Shown: one piece after another, positions 1 to 9,113 of the stretch
Layout of the letters: each line of letters begins with the position of its first letter
How positions within the stretch are numbered: position 1 is the first letter of the stretch
Source of the DNA: Kibdelosporangium sp040675465
Lineage (GTDB): Bacteria > Actinomycetota > Actinomycetes > Mycobacteriales > Pseudonocardiaceae
Assembly: GCF_040675465.1 (NCBI RefSeq)
Contig: NZ_JBFAPA010000019.1
Location: forward strand, 124,001 to 188,000
DNA: 64,000 nt
Direction of reading: 5' to 3'
Notes under the pieces: model-generated
Database searches by the model: none
What the model was told of the DNA's origin: nothing
What the model saw: only the letters and a program-made list of their open reading frames with translations
Position numbers and translations under genes: made by a program

Positions 1-117
1 ACCGAAGCGCTCGTCGACGGTGATCGTACTGCGGACCGCACCCCAGTTGTCCGTGTTCTGAACGTCCGTCCGGTCGTTGCGGACCGTACCTATCGGGGTG
101 ACCTCGAAGTTCGGCAC
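1..117 (-). CDS. TrmO-like tRNA methyltransferase, 5' part only
   Basis: The first 39 codons of a gene that runs off the left edge. Translation from GTG at 117 gives a start containing IGTVRNDRTD and a W-G-x-V-x-S-x-I pattern. This resembles the N-terminus of the TrmO/YaeB (UPF0066) beta-barrel family, which uses SAM to N6-methylate t6A37 of tRNA. A GAGGGAG ribosome binding site lies six bases upstream of the GTG. The remaining domain cannot be seen, so the assignment rests on this short stretch. A TrmO-fold protein with another substrate is possible. Confidence 0.6.
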   Translation of the reverse strand, partial: MPNFEVTPIGTVRNDRTDVQNTDNWGAVRSTITVDERFG

Positions 118-154
118 CAGAAGCTCCCTCTCCTCGATCAGCGTGGTACCGATC

Positions 155-220
155 ATAGCACCGCTAGATTTTCTACCATCGACAGAGTATCGTTGCTACG
201 GTTGCTAGCGCCGCTAGATT
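155..220. promoter_or_regulatory. paired palindromic operator between divergent genes
   Basis: The decamer CCGCTAGATT occurs twice, at 161-170 and 211-220, exactly 50 bp apart. The right copy overlaps a perfect inverted repeat, CTAGCG-C-CGCTAG, at 205-217. The left copy has a weaker mirror arm (TAGCA before CCGCTA). The sites sit between the divergent TrmO-like and DUF4267 genes. Paired sites like these usually bind a dimeric TetR- or MarR-type repressor. The regulator is not recognisable in the window. Confidence 0.5.
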
Positions 221-243
221 CCATCACCAAGGGGGACCGCACC

Positions 244-621
244 ATGCTCACCACCATCGCGACCGTGCTCGCCGGCATGATCGGCGCGGCCATCATCTTC
301 ATGGGCACGCTCGCCTTCTGGGCGCCGAAGGCCGCCGCAGGTTTCGGCATCCCCCACACCCCGACGGAGGACCCCACATTCCGGGCATGGCTGTCCGTCA
401 AAGCCATGCGCGACATGGGGTTGGGCGTCCTCCTCTTCGTCGTGCTGATCGCGGCTACCCACCAGGTCCTGGGCTGGTTCATGCTGGCCGCCGCCTTCAT
501 CGCCGTCGGCGACGCGGCGATCGTGTTGCGCAGCAAGGGACCCAAGGCGACCGCTTACGGCGTCCACGCGGCCACCGCCGCGGTGATGCTGGCGATCGGC
601 GCGCTCCTGCTCGTCGCGTGA
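244..621 (+). CDS. DUF4267 family small integral membrane protein
   Basis: A 125-aa protein with about four predicted membrane helices: residues 5-25, about 55-75, 80-95 and 105-124. The F-x-G-x-P segment after the first helix and the R-A-W-L-x-V-K-A-x-R-D segment before the second resemble DUF4267 proteins, which have no established function. The ATG at 244 is preferred to an upstream in-frame start because GGGGGA lies seven bases before it. Upstream in-frame sequence overlaps the operator at 205-220. It stands alone, and transcription is probably controlled by that operator. Confidence 0.75.
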   Translation: MLTTIATVLAGMIGAAIIFMGTLAFWAPKAAAGFGIPHTPTEDPTFRAWLSVKAMRDMGLGVLLFVVLIAATHQVLGWFMLAAAFIAVGDAAIVLRSKGPKATAYGVHAATAAVMLAIGALLLVA

Positions 622-639
622 CCGCCCGGATCCCCTTGG

Positions 640-810
640 TGCCTGACAGGCCTGCCCGGTTCGGGCGGCCGCCCCGGTTGACCGACGCCGAACTGGTCAC
701 CCTGGCGGTAACCCAAGCGATGCCGGGTATCCACCGGAGGCCCGATGGTCGCGGTTCGCGCCACGCCACCTGCCCGGCGCGTTGTCCTGTCCGCCCGGGC
801 AGCACGACGA
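640..810 (+). pseudogene. transposase N-terminal remnant (IS982/IS4-like)
   Basis: Translation shows RFGRPPRLTDAELVTLAV, typical of the start of an actinobacterial DDE transposase. After a frameshift near 720 it continues with E-A-R-W-S-R-F-A-P-R-H-L-P-G, the expected next segment. No catalytic core or C-terminus follows, so this is a decayed fragment. Nothing else interpretable lies between 811 and 925. Confidence 0.55.
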
Positions 811-925
811 TGAAGTTCCCGGCGGGCACGTGGTGTTCATCGCACAAGATCGCCGGATGCACCCCGAGTGTGTCAGTCAGGATCTTCCCGCCGGAGCCAT
901 GAGCCCAGCCGTTGGCAAGTCCTGA

Positions 926-1238
926 TCACAACAACTGGTCGAAGGAAATGTAGCCACGACCGAACGGCGACTTGCCGCCGAGCTCGGCAGCGAACGGAAA
1001 ATGCATGACGTTGCGGTAGAACTCCAGCTTGTCACGGTCACCGGCGACGGTCATGGCCGTGTTCGGACCGTTTTTACGAACGTCGTCTATCATTGTGGAA
1101 GTACCAGGCGGGGCGGTGCTCACCGCTACGAATGAACGTTTTCTGGTAGCGCCGAGCGCCCAGCCGTCCGTAGTCGGAGATCCCCGACAGCGGTTCGATC
1201 TCACGCACAGCCTCTTGGGCCTCTGCCACGGTGGTCAT
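926..1238 (-). pseudogene. unrecognised small gene, probably frameshifted
   Basis: An ATG at 1238 follows a strong GGGAGGGAG ribosome binding site and opens a 54-aa frame starting MTTVAEAQEAVREIEPLSG, which stops at 1074. Coding-looking sequence then continues in another frame down to 926 (with LEFYRNVMHFPF and SPFGRGYISFDQLL). Both halves have high third-position GC, suggesting one gene broken near the T-rich run at 1071-1075. Two tiny separate genes are possible. No family was recognised. Confidence 0.35.
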
Positions 1239-1408
1239 CCAGAGCTCCCTCCCCTATACGCGGCAGGCCTGCGGAAGCCCACAGCGATCGAGCTGTGACC
1301 GAAGACCAGGAGCGTCGAATGAGCCGCACATCGGGGTCAGCACTGAGAATCGACACCGAGAAACGGTGGCACTCACCTAGTAGGGCAGCCGCACTTAAGG
1401 CTCGCTTC

Positions 1409-2377
1409 TTACTGCAGGCCGGCCGCTCGGCGCGCCTCGGCGAACTCTTTGGTCGGGTCGCCGAAGAACGACCATGGCTGCAGAGCAGCCCGTGGCCCGC
1501 TCAGTTCCAGGTGTGAGCGCAGCCGGACCGAATCTGACGCGTGTGCATAGTAGGCGGCGAAGGTCTGGTGCGCTGTCATCGCCCACGGGTGTTCCCGGAA
1601 GGCTCCGTCGCCGCTGAGGATCCTGTCCGAAGCTGTGTCTACTTCAGACTTGACGGCAGGTCTCTTGAAGTATCCGTTTCGATAGAAATCCCGGATCCGG
1701 ACGACGATGTTCGCCTTCAGCATAGTGTCCAGCCAACCTTCGAGCCTGCCGTGCGGGATCAGTGCGAGCAAGGGGTGGCCGTCGGGCAGTGCTGATGTCC
1801 GCTCCCGGGCGAAGGCAACCAGCCGGTCTGTACTGCCGTGCCATCTCCCGGATTGCGCGGACAGCCAGGACACGGTGCCGGCATAGAGGTCCGGCGACCG
1901 CTCGGCCATCCTGCGATGGAAATCGTCCACGTTCGACACTTCCCGCGCCACGACATGGATGGCGCTGATGTGCTGGCTCCACGGAACACCGTCGTCCGGT
2001 GCGAGCCTGCCCGCCGTGGCCAAGGCGTCCATGGCGCAGGCAGCGAGAAAGAACAGGCGACCACGGTCCTCGTCCGAAGCGCGCTTCGCGACGGCCCGGC
2101 GCCGGACAGCCCAGGCTGCCGACCGCAGGGCGCTGCCTTTCAGCAGTTGCGCGGAACTGTCACGTTCACGTTCGTCGGCGAATGCGCTGATCGTTTCGTG
2201 CAACTCCTTACCCACGTCGCCGAGGACGTCGGCGCGCAGGTCCCGCCGGTCTGGGTCGTGTGTCGACCGCAGTAGTTCATACGCGGGACGCACCTCGCCA
2301 CCGACCAACGCGGCGGCGGCCTGCTCAAGGTCGTCGTCCCGCCATGCAAGGTTGACGCCCGCGGGCAATGCTGTCAT
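1409..2377 (-). CDS. hypothetical protein, 322 aa
   Basis: I do not recognise this family. The protein starts MTALPAGVNLAW, looks mostly alpha-helical and soluble, and has no signal peptide or membrane segment. It is rich in W, R and A, has an L-R-S-T-H-D-P-D-R-R-D-L stretch near residue 40 and a WLSAQSGRW segment near residue 185. The frame stays open further upstream, but that part overlaps a transposase remnant on the other strand and reads like shadow sequence, so ATG 2377 was chosen. It sits inside an IS-rich stretch with no functional partner. Confidence 0.55.
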   Translation of the reverse strand: MTALPAGVNLAWRDDDLEQAAAALVGGEVRPAYELLRSTHDPDRRDLRADVLGDVGKELHETISAFADERERDSSAQLLKGSALRSAAWAVRRRAVAKRASDEDRGRLFFLAACAMDALATAGRLAPDDGVPWSQHISAIHVVAREVSNVDDFHRRMAERSPDLYAGTVSWLSAQSGRWHGSTDRLVAFARERTSALPDGHPLLALIPHGRLEGWLDTMLKANIVVRIRDFYRNGYFKRPAVKSEVDTASDRILSGDGAFREHPWAMTAHQTFAAYYAHASDSVRLRSHLELSGPRAALQPWSFFGDPTKEFAEARRAAGLQ

Positions 2378-2518
2378 GCGCCTGGATGCTAGCCAAACAC
2401 GTGAAGGTCCACTTCCTGTTTTCCGCGGGCGGAAGGAGACCGACGAGACGGGCTGCCCGGTCCTATGACACCTTGAAGATCGCCTTGCCAGAACCCGCCG
2501 AAGCGCGCCGAGGCCGGA

Positions 2519-2701
2519 GCCCTGCTCGACGCCGCGACGGGCGTGCATCGGTGGGCGGTCGAGCAAAGCTTCGCGCTGCTGCACTGGTTCCGGCGTCTGC
2601 GTGTCCGCTGGGAGATCCGCAACGTCATCCATAAGGCGTTCCTCAGCCTTGCCTGCGGCATCATCTGCTGGCGCCGCCTACGGAACCTCGCACTTTGTTA
2701 G
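2519..2701 (+). pseudogene. IS5-type transposase C-terminal remnant
   Basis: The translated segment contains V-H-R-W-A-V-E-Q-S-F-A-L-L-H-W-F-R-R-L-R and ends SLACGIICWRRLRN followed by TAG. This is the typical end of IS5/ISL2-like transposases, around the last catalytic Glu. The N-terminal two thirds are missing, so it is a relic of an older insertion. It lies immediately left of a second element. Confidence 0.65.
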
Positions 2702-2754
2702 GACCTTTTAGCTGATCATGGCTGGTGAGGGGCGGTATGGGGCCCGGTGATCAT

Positions 2755-4184
2755 GTGGGCAGCCGCCTCAAGATCATCAGGTTGTGACACAAGAGAACCG
2801 TGAGGCGGCTGCGGCTGTCATCGTAGAGAGTGGGCTGGCGGTGTCGAATCTGGTCGACCTGCACGGCCGGTTACGGCCGTGTTTTGCCCGGGTGCAACCG
2901 TTTGAGCAGGCCAGGAAGTACATCACCGGGTTGATCAGTGACCTGCCCCCCAAGAACGGATGGACCATCGCTGAGCACGCCGGTGATAGCACGCCGGATC
3001 GCACCCAGCGGCTGCTCAACCACGCGGTGTGGGATCACGACCGGGTTGCGGGTGTGGTGCGCTGGTATGTGGCCGAGCAGTTGCGCGGCCAGGAGTTGCG
3101 GGGGGCGGCGCTGGATGAGTCCGGCCAGGAGAAACAGGGCGAACGCACGGCGGGGGTCAAACGGCAGTACATGGGTTGCGCGGGCCGGATCGCCAACGGC
3201 GTGAACACCGTCTATTGCTCGTATGCCACCACCGGCGGGCACGCGCTGGTCGGTGCCCGGATCTATCTGCCCGAAGACCAGCTTGCCGATGCGGGCCGCC
3301 GGGACGCGGCCGGCATCCCCGAGGATGTGACGTTTCGGACCAAACCCCAACTGGCCCAAGACATTCTCACCGACATGATCGCTGATGACACCATGCCGCC
3401 CTGGGTCGCGGGTGACGAAGTCTATGGCCGCTCCGGCCCCTTTACGGAAGTTCTTGCAGGACAACGAGATCGGGTATGTGGTCCGGCTCGGGTGCGCCTT
3501 CCAGGCTGAACTGGCACCCGGCCGGCGGATGCGCGCCGACGCGGCCGTGGCCACCCACCTGACCAGCCGCACGCATCAGCGGCGATGGCAGATCTGCTCG
3601 GTGACCGGCTCCAAAGGTGAGCGCGCCTACGCCTGGGCTGGCTGACCACCACAGCCCCCGACACTTCCTACTGATCCGCAAACACCTGCACACCAGCGAA
3701 CTGGTCTTCCACTATGCCTACCTGCCACCCGGACAGCCGGTCACGCTGATGACCCTGGTCCGGGTCGCCTGCCTGCGCTGGCCGGTCGAGGAGGACTTCG
3801 AGTTCGGCAAAGACCACTTCGGACTCGACCACTCCCAGGTCCGCCTGCACACCGCCCTGGCCCGGCACATCGTGCTCACCCTGGCCGCACTCGCCATCTG
3901 CGCCATCACCGCCGCACAGGCCAGAACCCGCGCACCCGCACCGATCCTGCCCACCACCCCCAACGCCCAGCCGCCCGAGGATCCCGGCCTGATCGCCATG
4001 ACCGTCGCCGAGATCAAACGCCTGTTCAACCTCGTCACCCGCCACCTACATGCCGAAACCCACCACCTGCACTGGATCTGGTGGCGACGACGCCACCAAG
4101 CCCGCGCCCGCTGGTTCCACCACCGCACCCGGCTCCGCCGCCACACGGCCACTACATGACGACCTCGAAGTGCGGCTGCCCCAC
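2755..4184 (+). mobile_element. IS701-like insertion sequence, decayed
   Basis: The element is bounded by imperfect terminal inverted repeats. The left end (2755-2781) reads GTGGGCAGCCGC and the reverse complement of the right end (4156-4184) reads GTGGGGCAGCCGCA, with further partial identity inward. It holds one transposase gene with two frame changes. It abuts the erythromycin-esterase operator. No unambiguous target-site duplication was found by eye. Confidence 0.65.
2784..4159 (+). pseudogene. IS701-family transposase, two frameshifts
   Basis: Starting at GTG 2784 the N-terminal part runs in one frame to about 3430, a middle part in a second frame to about 3640, and the C-terminal part in a third frame to 4159. 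Family features are present across the frames: L-D-E-S-G-Q-E-K-Q-G, V-A-G-D-E-V-Y-G and W-P-V-E-E-D-F-E-F-G-K-D, which would carry the DDE catalytic acids. Joined, they give a protein of about 455 aa, the usual length for the family. The enzyme is presumably inactive unless the frameshifts are sequencing errors. Confidence 0.75.
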
Positions 4185-4202
4185 TAGTCACAACTGGCCT
4201 CC

Positions 4203-4256
4203 AGTCATCGTCAACCCGAGGTTGACGATGACTGGGTCGTCAACCTAAGGTTGACG
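4203..4256. promoter_or_regulatory. two tandem palindromic operators before the ere-like gene
   Basis: Two copies of CGTCAACC-nnn-GGTTGACG lie at 4209-4227 and 4238-4256. The first extends into a near-perfect 31-bp palindrome (4203-4233) with AGTCATCGTCAACC and its mirror as arms. The second has the core GTCAACCTAAGGTTGAC. They lie 34 bp upstream of the chosen start of the esterase gene and next to the IS right end. This suits a dimeric MerR- or TetR-type regulator and implies inducible expression. No regulator gene is adjacent. Confidence 0.6.
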
Positions 4257-4289
4257 GTGATCGTGCCGACCGTTCGTGAGGGGAACCCT

Positions 4290-5618
4290 GTGGGTGTCAG
4301 TGAACCGAGTGTTGACCAGGCTGTCGCGGAGTGGTTGCGGGACAATACCAATCGGCTGCGCACGCTCGATCCCGCGGACGAGGACTTCAGCGATCTGGAG
4401 CCGCTTCGCGAGATCGTCGGCGACGCCCGGGTCGTGTGTATCGGCGAAAGCACTCACCGGGTGCACGAGTTCTACCAGATCAGGCACCGCGTGACCCGTT
4501 TCCTGGTCACGCGGCTGGGGTTCGGCGGTTTCGTGATGGAATCCGGCTTTCCCGAGGGCCTGGCGGTCAACGAGTGGGTGCTCGGCGGCGGCGGGGATCT
4601 CAATGCGTTGCTGCACAACGGGATCAACTACCACATGGGTAAGTGCGCGGAGATGCGTGAGCAGCTCGAATGGATGCGGGCTTACAACGCCTCGAGTGAT
4701 CGCGAAGTCCGGTTCTACGGGATGGATGTGCCGGACTCCTCGGCGAGTGCGGTGCCGTCGGTCAGGGCGGTGTTGTCCCTTTTGGACGATGTGGATCCCG
4801 CCTATGCGAAGGTGGTTCGCACGTCGCTGTTGCCTTTGTTCGACTACCTTCCCACCGATCGGTCCGGACGTGCGTGGGCGGCGCCGGCGCTGCAGGCCTA
4901 CATGGGGTTGGAGGCCACGGTCCGCCACCGGCTCACCGCGCTGATCGCTGACCTGGTGGAACGACTCCAGGCCATGCGGATCGTCTACTCCGGACTCGCG
5001 GATGCCGATCGCGTCGACCGGATCTTCCGTTGTGCGGCCACCGGCCGGCACATGGACGCGTTCCTGTCGGCCATGGCCGCCGGCGCGAGCCGGACCTATC
5101 CGGGTGCCAACATCCGCGACGCGGCGATGGCCGAGAACGTCGAGTGGATCCTGCGGCGCGAGGACCGGATCGTCATCGGGGCCGCCAACGGCCACGTGCA
5201 GCGATGGCCGTTCTGGGCTCCCCCGATCGTCAACGACAAGCTGACCATGGTCGGCGAGCACCTCGCCGCGTCCCTCGGCGACCAGCTGGTCGTCATCGCC
5301 ACGTGTTTCGGCGGCGGCGAACTGATGCTGCACCGGCCCATCCCGGACGGCCCGCCCGGCCACACCGAGTTGTTCGTGCAGGATGCCGGCCCCTTCAGCC
5401 AGGACACCCTCGACGGCCTGCTCTCGACCGCGGGAGTGCCGTTGCACCTGCTCGACCTGCGCGGCATCCCCGACACGGGCCCAGTGGCCGACCGCTTCGC
5501 GCGGACGACCTCGATGATGAACGGCGGGCAACCCCAGCCCATCGATCCGCGCGCCGCGTTCGACGCCGTCGTGTACATCGACACCGTCACGCCGTGGCAC
5601 AGGTTTCCCACGGCGTGA
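4290..5618 (+). CDS. erythromycin esterase family protein
   Basis: A 442-aa protein of the Ere-type hydrolase family, some members of which open the macrolide lactone ring. The hallmark GEST-H-R-V-H-E-F-Y is present, with Glu53 and His56 in the expected catalytic positions, followed by F-V-M-E-S-G-F-P-E-G and a later G-A-A-N-G-H-V-Q-R-W segment. Length fits the family. GTG 4290 was chosen because GAGGGG lies six bases upstream. The earlier in-frame TTG at 4251 falls inside the operator. The neighbouring IS and operator suggest an acquired, inducible gene. Many family members have no demonstrated macrolide activity, so resistance is only a possibility. Confidence 0.8.
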   Translation: MGVSEPSVDQAVAEWLRDNTNRLRTLDPADEDFSDLEPLREIVGDARVVCIGESTHRVHEFYQIRHRVTRFLVTRLGFGGFVMESGFPEGLAVNEWVLGGGGDLNALLHNGINYHMGKCAEMREQLEWMRAYNASSDREVRFYGMDVPDSSASAVPSVRAVLSLLDDVDPAYAKVVRTSLLPLFDYLPTDRSGRAWAAPALQAYMGLEATVRHRLTALIADLVERLQAMRIVYSGLADADRVDRIFRCAATGRHMDAFLSAMAAGASRTYPGANIRDAAMAENVEWILRREDRIVIGAANGHVQRWPFWAPPIVNDKLTMVGEHLAASLGDQLVVIATCFGGGELMLHRPIPDGPPGHTELFVQDAGPFSQDTLDGLLSTAGVPLHLLDLRGIPDTGPVADRFARTTSMMNGGQPQPIDPRAAFDAVVYIDTVTPWHRFPTA

Positions 5619-5624
5619 CGGAGT

Positions 5625-5900
5625 CTGCTGACGCTGGGACTGGTCGGCGCACCAGATGTTGCAGCATTGCCAGACACCGTTGTACGCCACGCAGACGCGC
5701 ATCGGACGGTGCCAGTTGTTCATGGTCGGCGTACGCCAGTACTGGTCGGTGTTCGCTTCGCAGTACTCCCAGTTGTGGATCTCGTCGCTGCGCCACCACT
5801 TCTTGGTCGTGTCCAGCTTGTCGGAGTCGGTGGCCCGGTCGATCGAAATGAAGTCACCCCTGCTGGGATTGTCGACAGCGCGCTCGCTCGCACAGGCCAT
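5625..5900 (-). pseudogene. cysteine/tryptophan-rich protein fragment, 3'-truncated
   Basis: On the minus strand, reading from ATG 5900, about 90 codons look coding: high third-position GC and an unusual composition including W-R-S-D-E-I-H-N-W-E-Y-C-E, V-C-V-A-Y-N-G-V-W-Q-C-C and N-I-W-C-A-D. After about 5625 the frame runs on only as antisense of the esterase gene, so the true 3' end appears lost at that junction. Paired Cys and many Trp suggest part of a secreted or cell-wall protein. No family was recognised. Confidence 0.35.
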
Positions 5901-5905
5901 TGGAC

Positions 5906-6573
5906 ATGAGTAATTCCAATGATTCCGTGCTGCGGTTGCGGATCTGGCAGGGTGGGCGGTTCACCGCGACTCTGTCGTCGGCGGCCGCGGAGCGTTGTGC
6001 GGCGGTAGTCGGTGATGGCAGCCGCCAGGTGGTCACGAAGACGGCACCGCGACGGTCACGTCCACCCAACGGCAGGACGACGGCTCCGTCAAACGGGACA
6101 GCAAGGATGTGGACAAGGACGGCAACGAGATCCCTGGCAGTGGCACCAGCACCCAGCTGCCACCGGCCGATGGGTGGGACTAGCCGGGCGGCGACGAGTC
6201 GCTGCAGCCCTGGCGCCTGCTGGCCGGCGAGCTGCTTGGCCTGGTCATGATCGAGGAACCGTTGGGAGACCTCGGCAACGGCATCGCCGGGCAGATCGCC
6301 GACCTCGGCTTCGGTGCGCTCGACGGGACGAAAGATCGGGCCGCCACCTTACCTGCCGAGATCGCCGCGCTGGGCCGGGAGGGCGCCGAGGCGCAGGCCG
6401 GTCCGCCGGTGTTCGACGTGCAGATCGACGCGGCGACCGCGGCGACGGTGAACTCCGGCCTTGGCGACCTGAGCAGCCCGGAGGCGGTCACGACGTTCCT
6501 CACCCAGTTCGTGCGCGCCACCAGTGAGCTGGCTCCGGCCACCAGGTTGCTGCAAGGCCTCGGCGGTGTCTGA
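5906..6573 (+). pseudogene. uncharacterised gene, interrupted
   Basis: Three coding-looking pieces run in the same direction. A start MSNSNDSVLRLRIWQGGRF lies at 5906. A hydrophilic stretch with H-E-D-G-T-A-T-V-T-S-T-Q-R and a D-V-D-K-D-G-N-E segment begins in another frame near 6029 and ends at TAG 6178. In that same frame an open stretch continues through ATG 6247 (MIEEPLGDLGNGIAGQ) to TGA 6573. The stop and frame change suggest a decayed gene, though 6247-6573 could still be a separate 108-aa protein. No domain was recognised. Confidence 0.35.
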
Positions 6574-6677
6574 CGAAAGCCCTGCTGCGGCGGGACCCCG
6601 AAGCAGCGGCGTTAGGCCATTGGGGGGCAACAATGAGGTCTGCAAGAGTTAGTGGCTTGGACCCGTAACGCCGCTGC

Positions 6678-8459
6678 GTGCCGATCCGAGTTCCTGGTGT
6701 GACTGCCCAGCACCTCGATGGGGGCGGCGCCGCAGTCCGCGTGCCCGTGCAAGGCCGGCCGCCCATCCGAGTCGTCGCGTCACTCGCGGCAGCAGGTGCT
6801 GTGTTCGGCGCGGCCGTGCTCATGGCGAGCGCGTCCGGGCGGCACGAGACATCGACCACGACGTTGTTCTCCGGCATGGTCGGTGGGCTCTACCTCACGG
6901 CCGGGGTGATCGCGTCCGTGCGTCAGCCCGCCAACAGAGTCGGTTTGCTGATGGTGTTGGTGGGCATCGCCTGGTTCGCCGAGGACATGCAGGTCTCGAT
7001 CGACCCGGTGACGCACACAGCCGGGTTGTTCGTCCGCTCGGCGTCCACGGCCCTGTTGGTGCACTTGGTGTTGGCGTTTCCCAGTGGGCAGCTGCGGTCG
7101 CGAGTGGATCGGGTGCTGGTGACGATCGCGTATGTGACCGTGTTCGGCCTGATCCCGCTGAGCACACCGTTTTTCCGGACCTACACGAAGAACCTGTTGC
7201 TGATCCGGTACGAGGAATGGTTGCCCGGCTCGGTCAACGTCGTCCAGGTGGCGGTCGCCACAGCGGTGGTAGCCGTCTTGCTGGTCCGCTGGATCACCTC
7301 GACGCGGCCCGCACGTCGTGTGCTGGCACCGGTTTTCGTCACCGGCCTGCTCGGCGCGGTCGAATCCGTGGTGGGTCCCGTGCTGGGCGAAGGCGTCCCG
7401 TGGGCGCACGAGGTGCTGAGCGACATCGGCCACCTGGCCGTTCTCCTGCTGCCGCTGGCGTTCCTGGCCGGTGTGTGGCGGGTTCGGCTGGGCCGCACGA
7501 CGGTCGCCGACCTGCTGGTCCGGCTGCCCCGAGCCTCGCCGACCGAACTGCAGGACCTGCTGGCCACGGCGCTCGGCGACCCGTCGCTGCGAGTCGGCTA
7601 CTACCGTGCCGACCACGCCGACTATGTCGACCGCGAAGGCCGGCCGTTGGTGATCCCGTCCTACCAGGCTGTGACTGTCGTCGAACGAGATGGGCGGCGA
7701 GTCGCCGCGTTGGTGCACGACCCCGCGCTGCGCGACGACCGGCACGTGCTGGAGGCCGTCACCTCCGCTGCCGCATTGGAGCTGGACAACCAACGCCTGG
7801 CCGCTGAGGTCCGGGCCCAGCTGGTCGAGGTGCGGGCGTCGCGGGCCCGTATCGTCGCGGCAGGCGATGATCAGCGCCGCCGGGTGGAACGCGACCTGCA
7901 CGATGGGGCACAACAGCAACTCGTCACCGTGGCGTTGCTCCTAAGGCTGGCACAGCAACAACTCGACAGCTCGCCGGACCGCGATGCCAAGCTGGCCGAC
8001 TATCTCCGGCGCAGCGCGGCCGGGCTGGAGGACGCACTGCGCGAGCTGCGCGAACTGGCCCGGGGCATCCATCCGGCGGTCCTCAGCGAGGCCGGCCTGC
8101 TCGCGGCTCTGCGCGCGCTCGCCGCGCGGTCACCACGGCCGATCGAACTGCGCGAGGTCCCGTTGCCTGCGCTGCCCGCACCTGTCGAGGCGACCGCGTA
8201 CTTCGTCGCCGCCGAGGCGGTGACCAACGCGCTCAAGTACGCGTCCGCCCGGACCATCCGCATCGAGGTCCGGCACGACAAGGACGAACTGCACCTCGAA
8301 GTCACCGACGACGGCGTCGGCGGCGCGGACCTGACCCGCGGAACCGGACTGCTTGGCTTGCGGGACAGGGCATCGGCTCTCGACGGCGAGCTGGTTGTCC
8401 GCAGCAGCACCGGCGCCGGAACGTCTGTCCACGTAGTACTGCCACTGGAGCCCGCATGA
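6678..8459 (+). CDS. NarL/LiaS-type sensor histidine kinase
   Basis: A 593-aa sensor with several N-terminal membrane helices (about residues 30-270), a GAF-like linker, and a HisKA_3 dimerisation domain whose phospho-acceptor His lies in R-R-V-E-R-D-L-H-D-G-A-Q-Q-Q. The C-terminal HATPase domain has N-A-L-K-Y-A (N box), D-D-G-V-G-G and G-T-G-L-L-G-L-R-D-R. It overlaps the response regulator start by four bases (ATGA), so the two form a pair. GTG 6678 has no obvious ribosome binding site, so the exact start is uncertain. The signal sensed is unknown; the extended membrane part suggests an envelope or intramembrane cue. Confidence 0.9.
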   Translation: MPIRVPGVTAQHLDGGGAAVRVPVQGRPPIRVVASLAAAGAVFGAAVLMASASGRHETSTTTLFSGMVGGLYLTAGVIASVRQPANRVGLLMVLVGIAWFAEDMQVSIDPVTHTAGLFVRSASTALLVHLVLAFPSGQLRSRVDRVLVTIAYVTVFGLIPLSTPFFRTYTKNLLLIRYEEWLPGSVNVVQVAVATAVVAVLLVRWITSTRPARRVLAPVFVTGLLGAVESVVGPVLGEGVPWAHEVLSDIGHLAVLLLPLAFLAGVWRVRLGRTTVADLLVRLPRASPTELQDLLATALGDPSLRVGYYRADHADYVDREGRPLVIPSYQAVTVVERDGRRVAALVHDPALRDDRHVLEAVTSAAALELDNQRLAAEVRAQLVEVRASRARIVAAGDDQRRRVERDLHDGAQQQLVTVALLLRLAQQQLDSSPDRDAKLADYLRRSAAGLEDALRELRELARGIHPAVLSEAGLLAALRALAARSPRPIELREVPLPALPAPVEATAYFVAAEAVTNALKYASARTIRIEVRHDKDELHLEVTDDGVGGADLTRGTGLLGLRDRASALDGELVVRSSTGAGTSVHVVLPLEPA

Positions 8460-9106
8460 CGCTACGAGTCGTACTCGCCGATGACACCTTGCTGTTCCGG
8501 GCGGCGCTGGCGGAACTGCTGGGCAGCAACGGATGCGAGATCGTCGGCCAGGCCGGTGACGGCGACCGGCTGCGCGCCTTGGTCGCCGAGACCCGTCCGG
8601 ACCTGGCCGTCGTCGACATCAGGATGCCGCCGGGCCACCACCTGGAGGGCCTGCGGGCGGCCACCGACATCCGGCGCACCCATCCGGAGGTCGGTGTTCT
8701 GCTGCTGTCGCAGTACCTGGAAGCGACCCACCTCGCGGACTTGGTCGGCAGCGTCGCCCGTGGGGTCGGTTACCTGCTCAAGGACCGAGCCTCCGGTCCG
8801 GATTTCCTCGACGCGGTCAAGCAAATCGCCGCGGGTGGGTGCGCGTTCGATCCCGATGTCGTCACCGCCATGCTCAACCGCCCGAGCCGGCGCGACCGTC
8901 TCGACACGTTGACCCCGCGCGAGCGGGAGGTGCTTTCCCTGATGGCCCAAGGCCTGTCCAACGCGGCCATCACCACCAGGCTGTACCTGACCACCAGGAC
9001 GGTCGAGACCCATATCCGCAACATCTTCCAGCGCCTGGAGCTGCCGGCCGAGTTGGAACACCACCGCCGCGTGCTGGCGGTGCTCGCCTATCTCAGGTCC
9101 AACTGA
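8456..9106 (+). CDS. NarL/FixJ-family response regulator
   Basis: A 216-aa response regulator. The receiver domain shows acidic residues in V-L-A-D-D, the phospho-acceptor Asp in L-A-V-V-D-I-R-M-P and the late Lys in Y-L-L-K-D-R. The C-terminal LuxR-type HTH begins at L-T-P-R-E-R-E-V-L-S-L-M-A-Q-G-L-S-N and includes T-V-E-T-H-I-R-N-I. It is translationally coupled to the upstream kinase, and the partnership is clear from the overlap. Target genes are not evident from the neighbourhood. Confidence 0.92.
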   Translation: MTLRVVLADDTLLFRAALAELLGSNGCEIVGQAGDGDRLRALVAETRPDLAVVDIRMPPGHHLEGLRAATDIRRTHPEVGVLLLSQYLEATHLADLVGSVARGVGYLLKDRASGPDFLDAVKQIAAGGCAFDPDVVTAMLNRPSRRDRLDTLTPREREVLSLMAQGLSNAAITTRLYLTTRTVETHIRNIFQRLELPAELEHHRRVLAVLAYLRSN

Positions 9107-9113
9107 CCGGTGG

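Noticed and set aside
4245..5900. A 551-aa minus-strand protein opposite the esterase gene
   Set aside because: Only the first ~90 codons look coding; the rest mirrors the esterase gene, so it was kept only as a truncated fragment.
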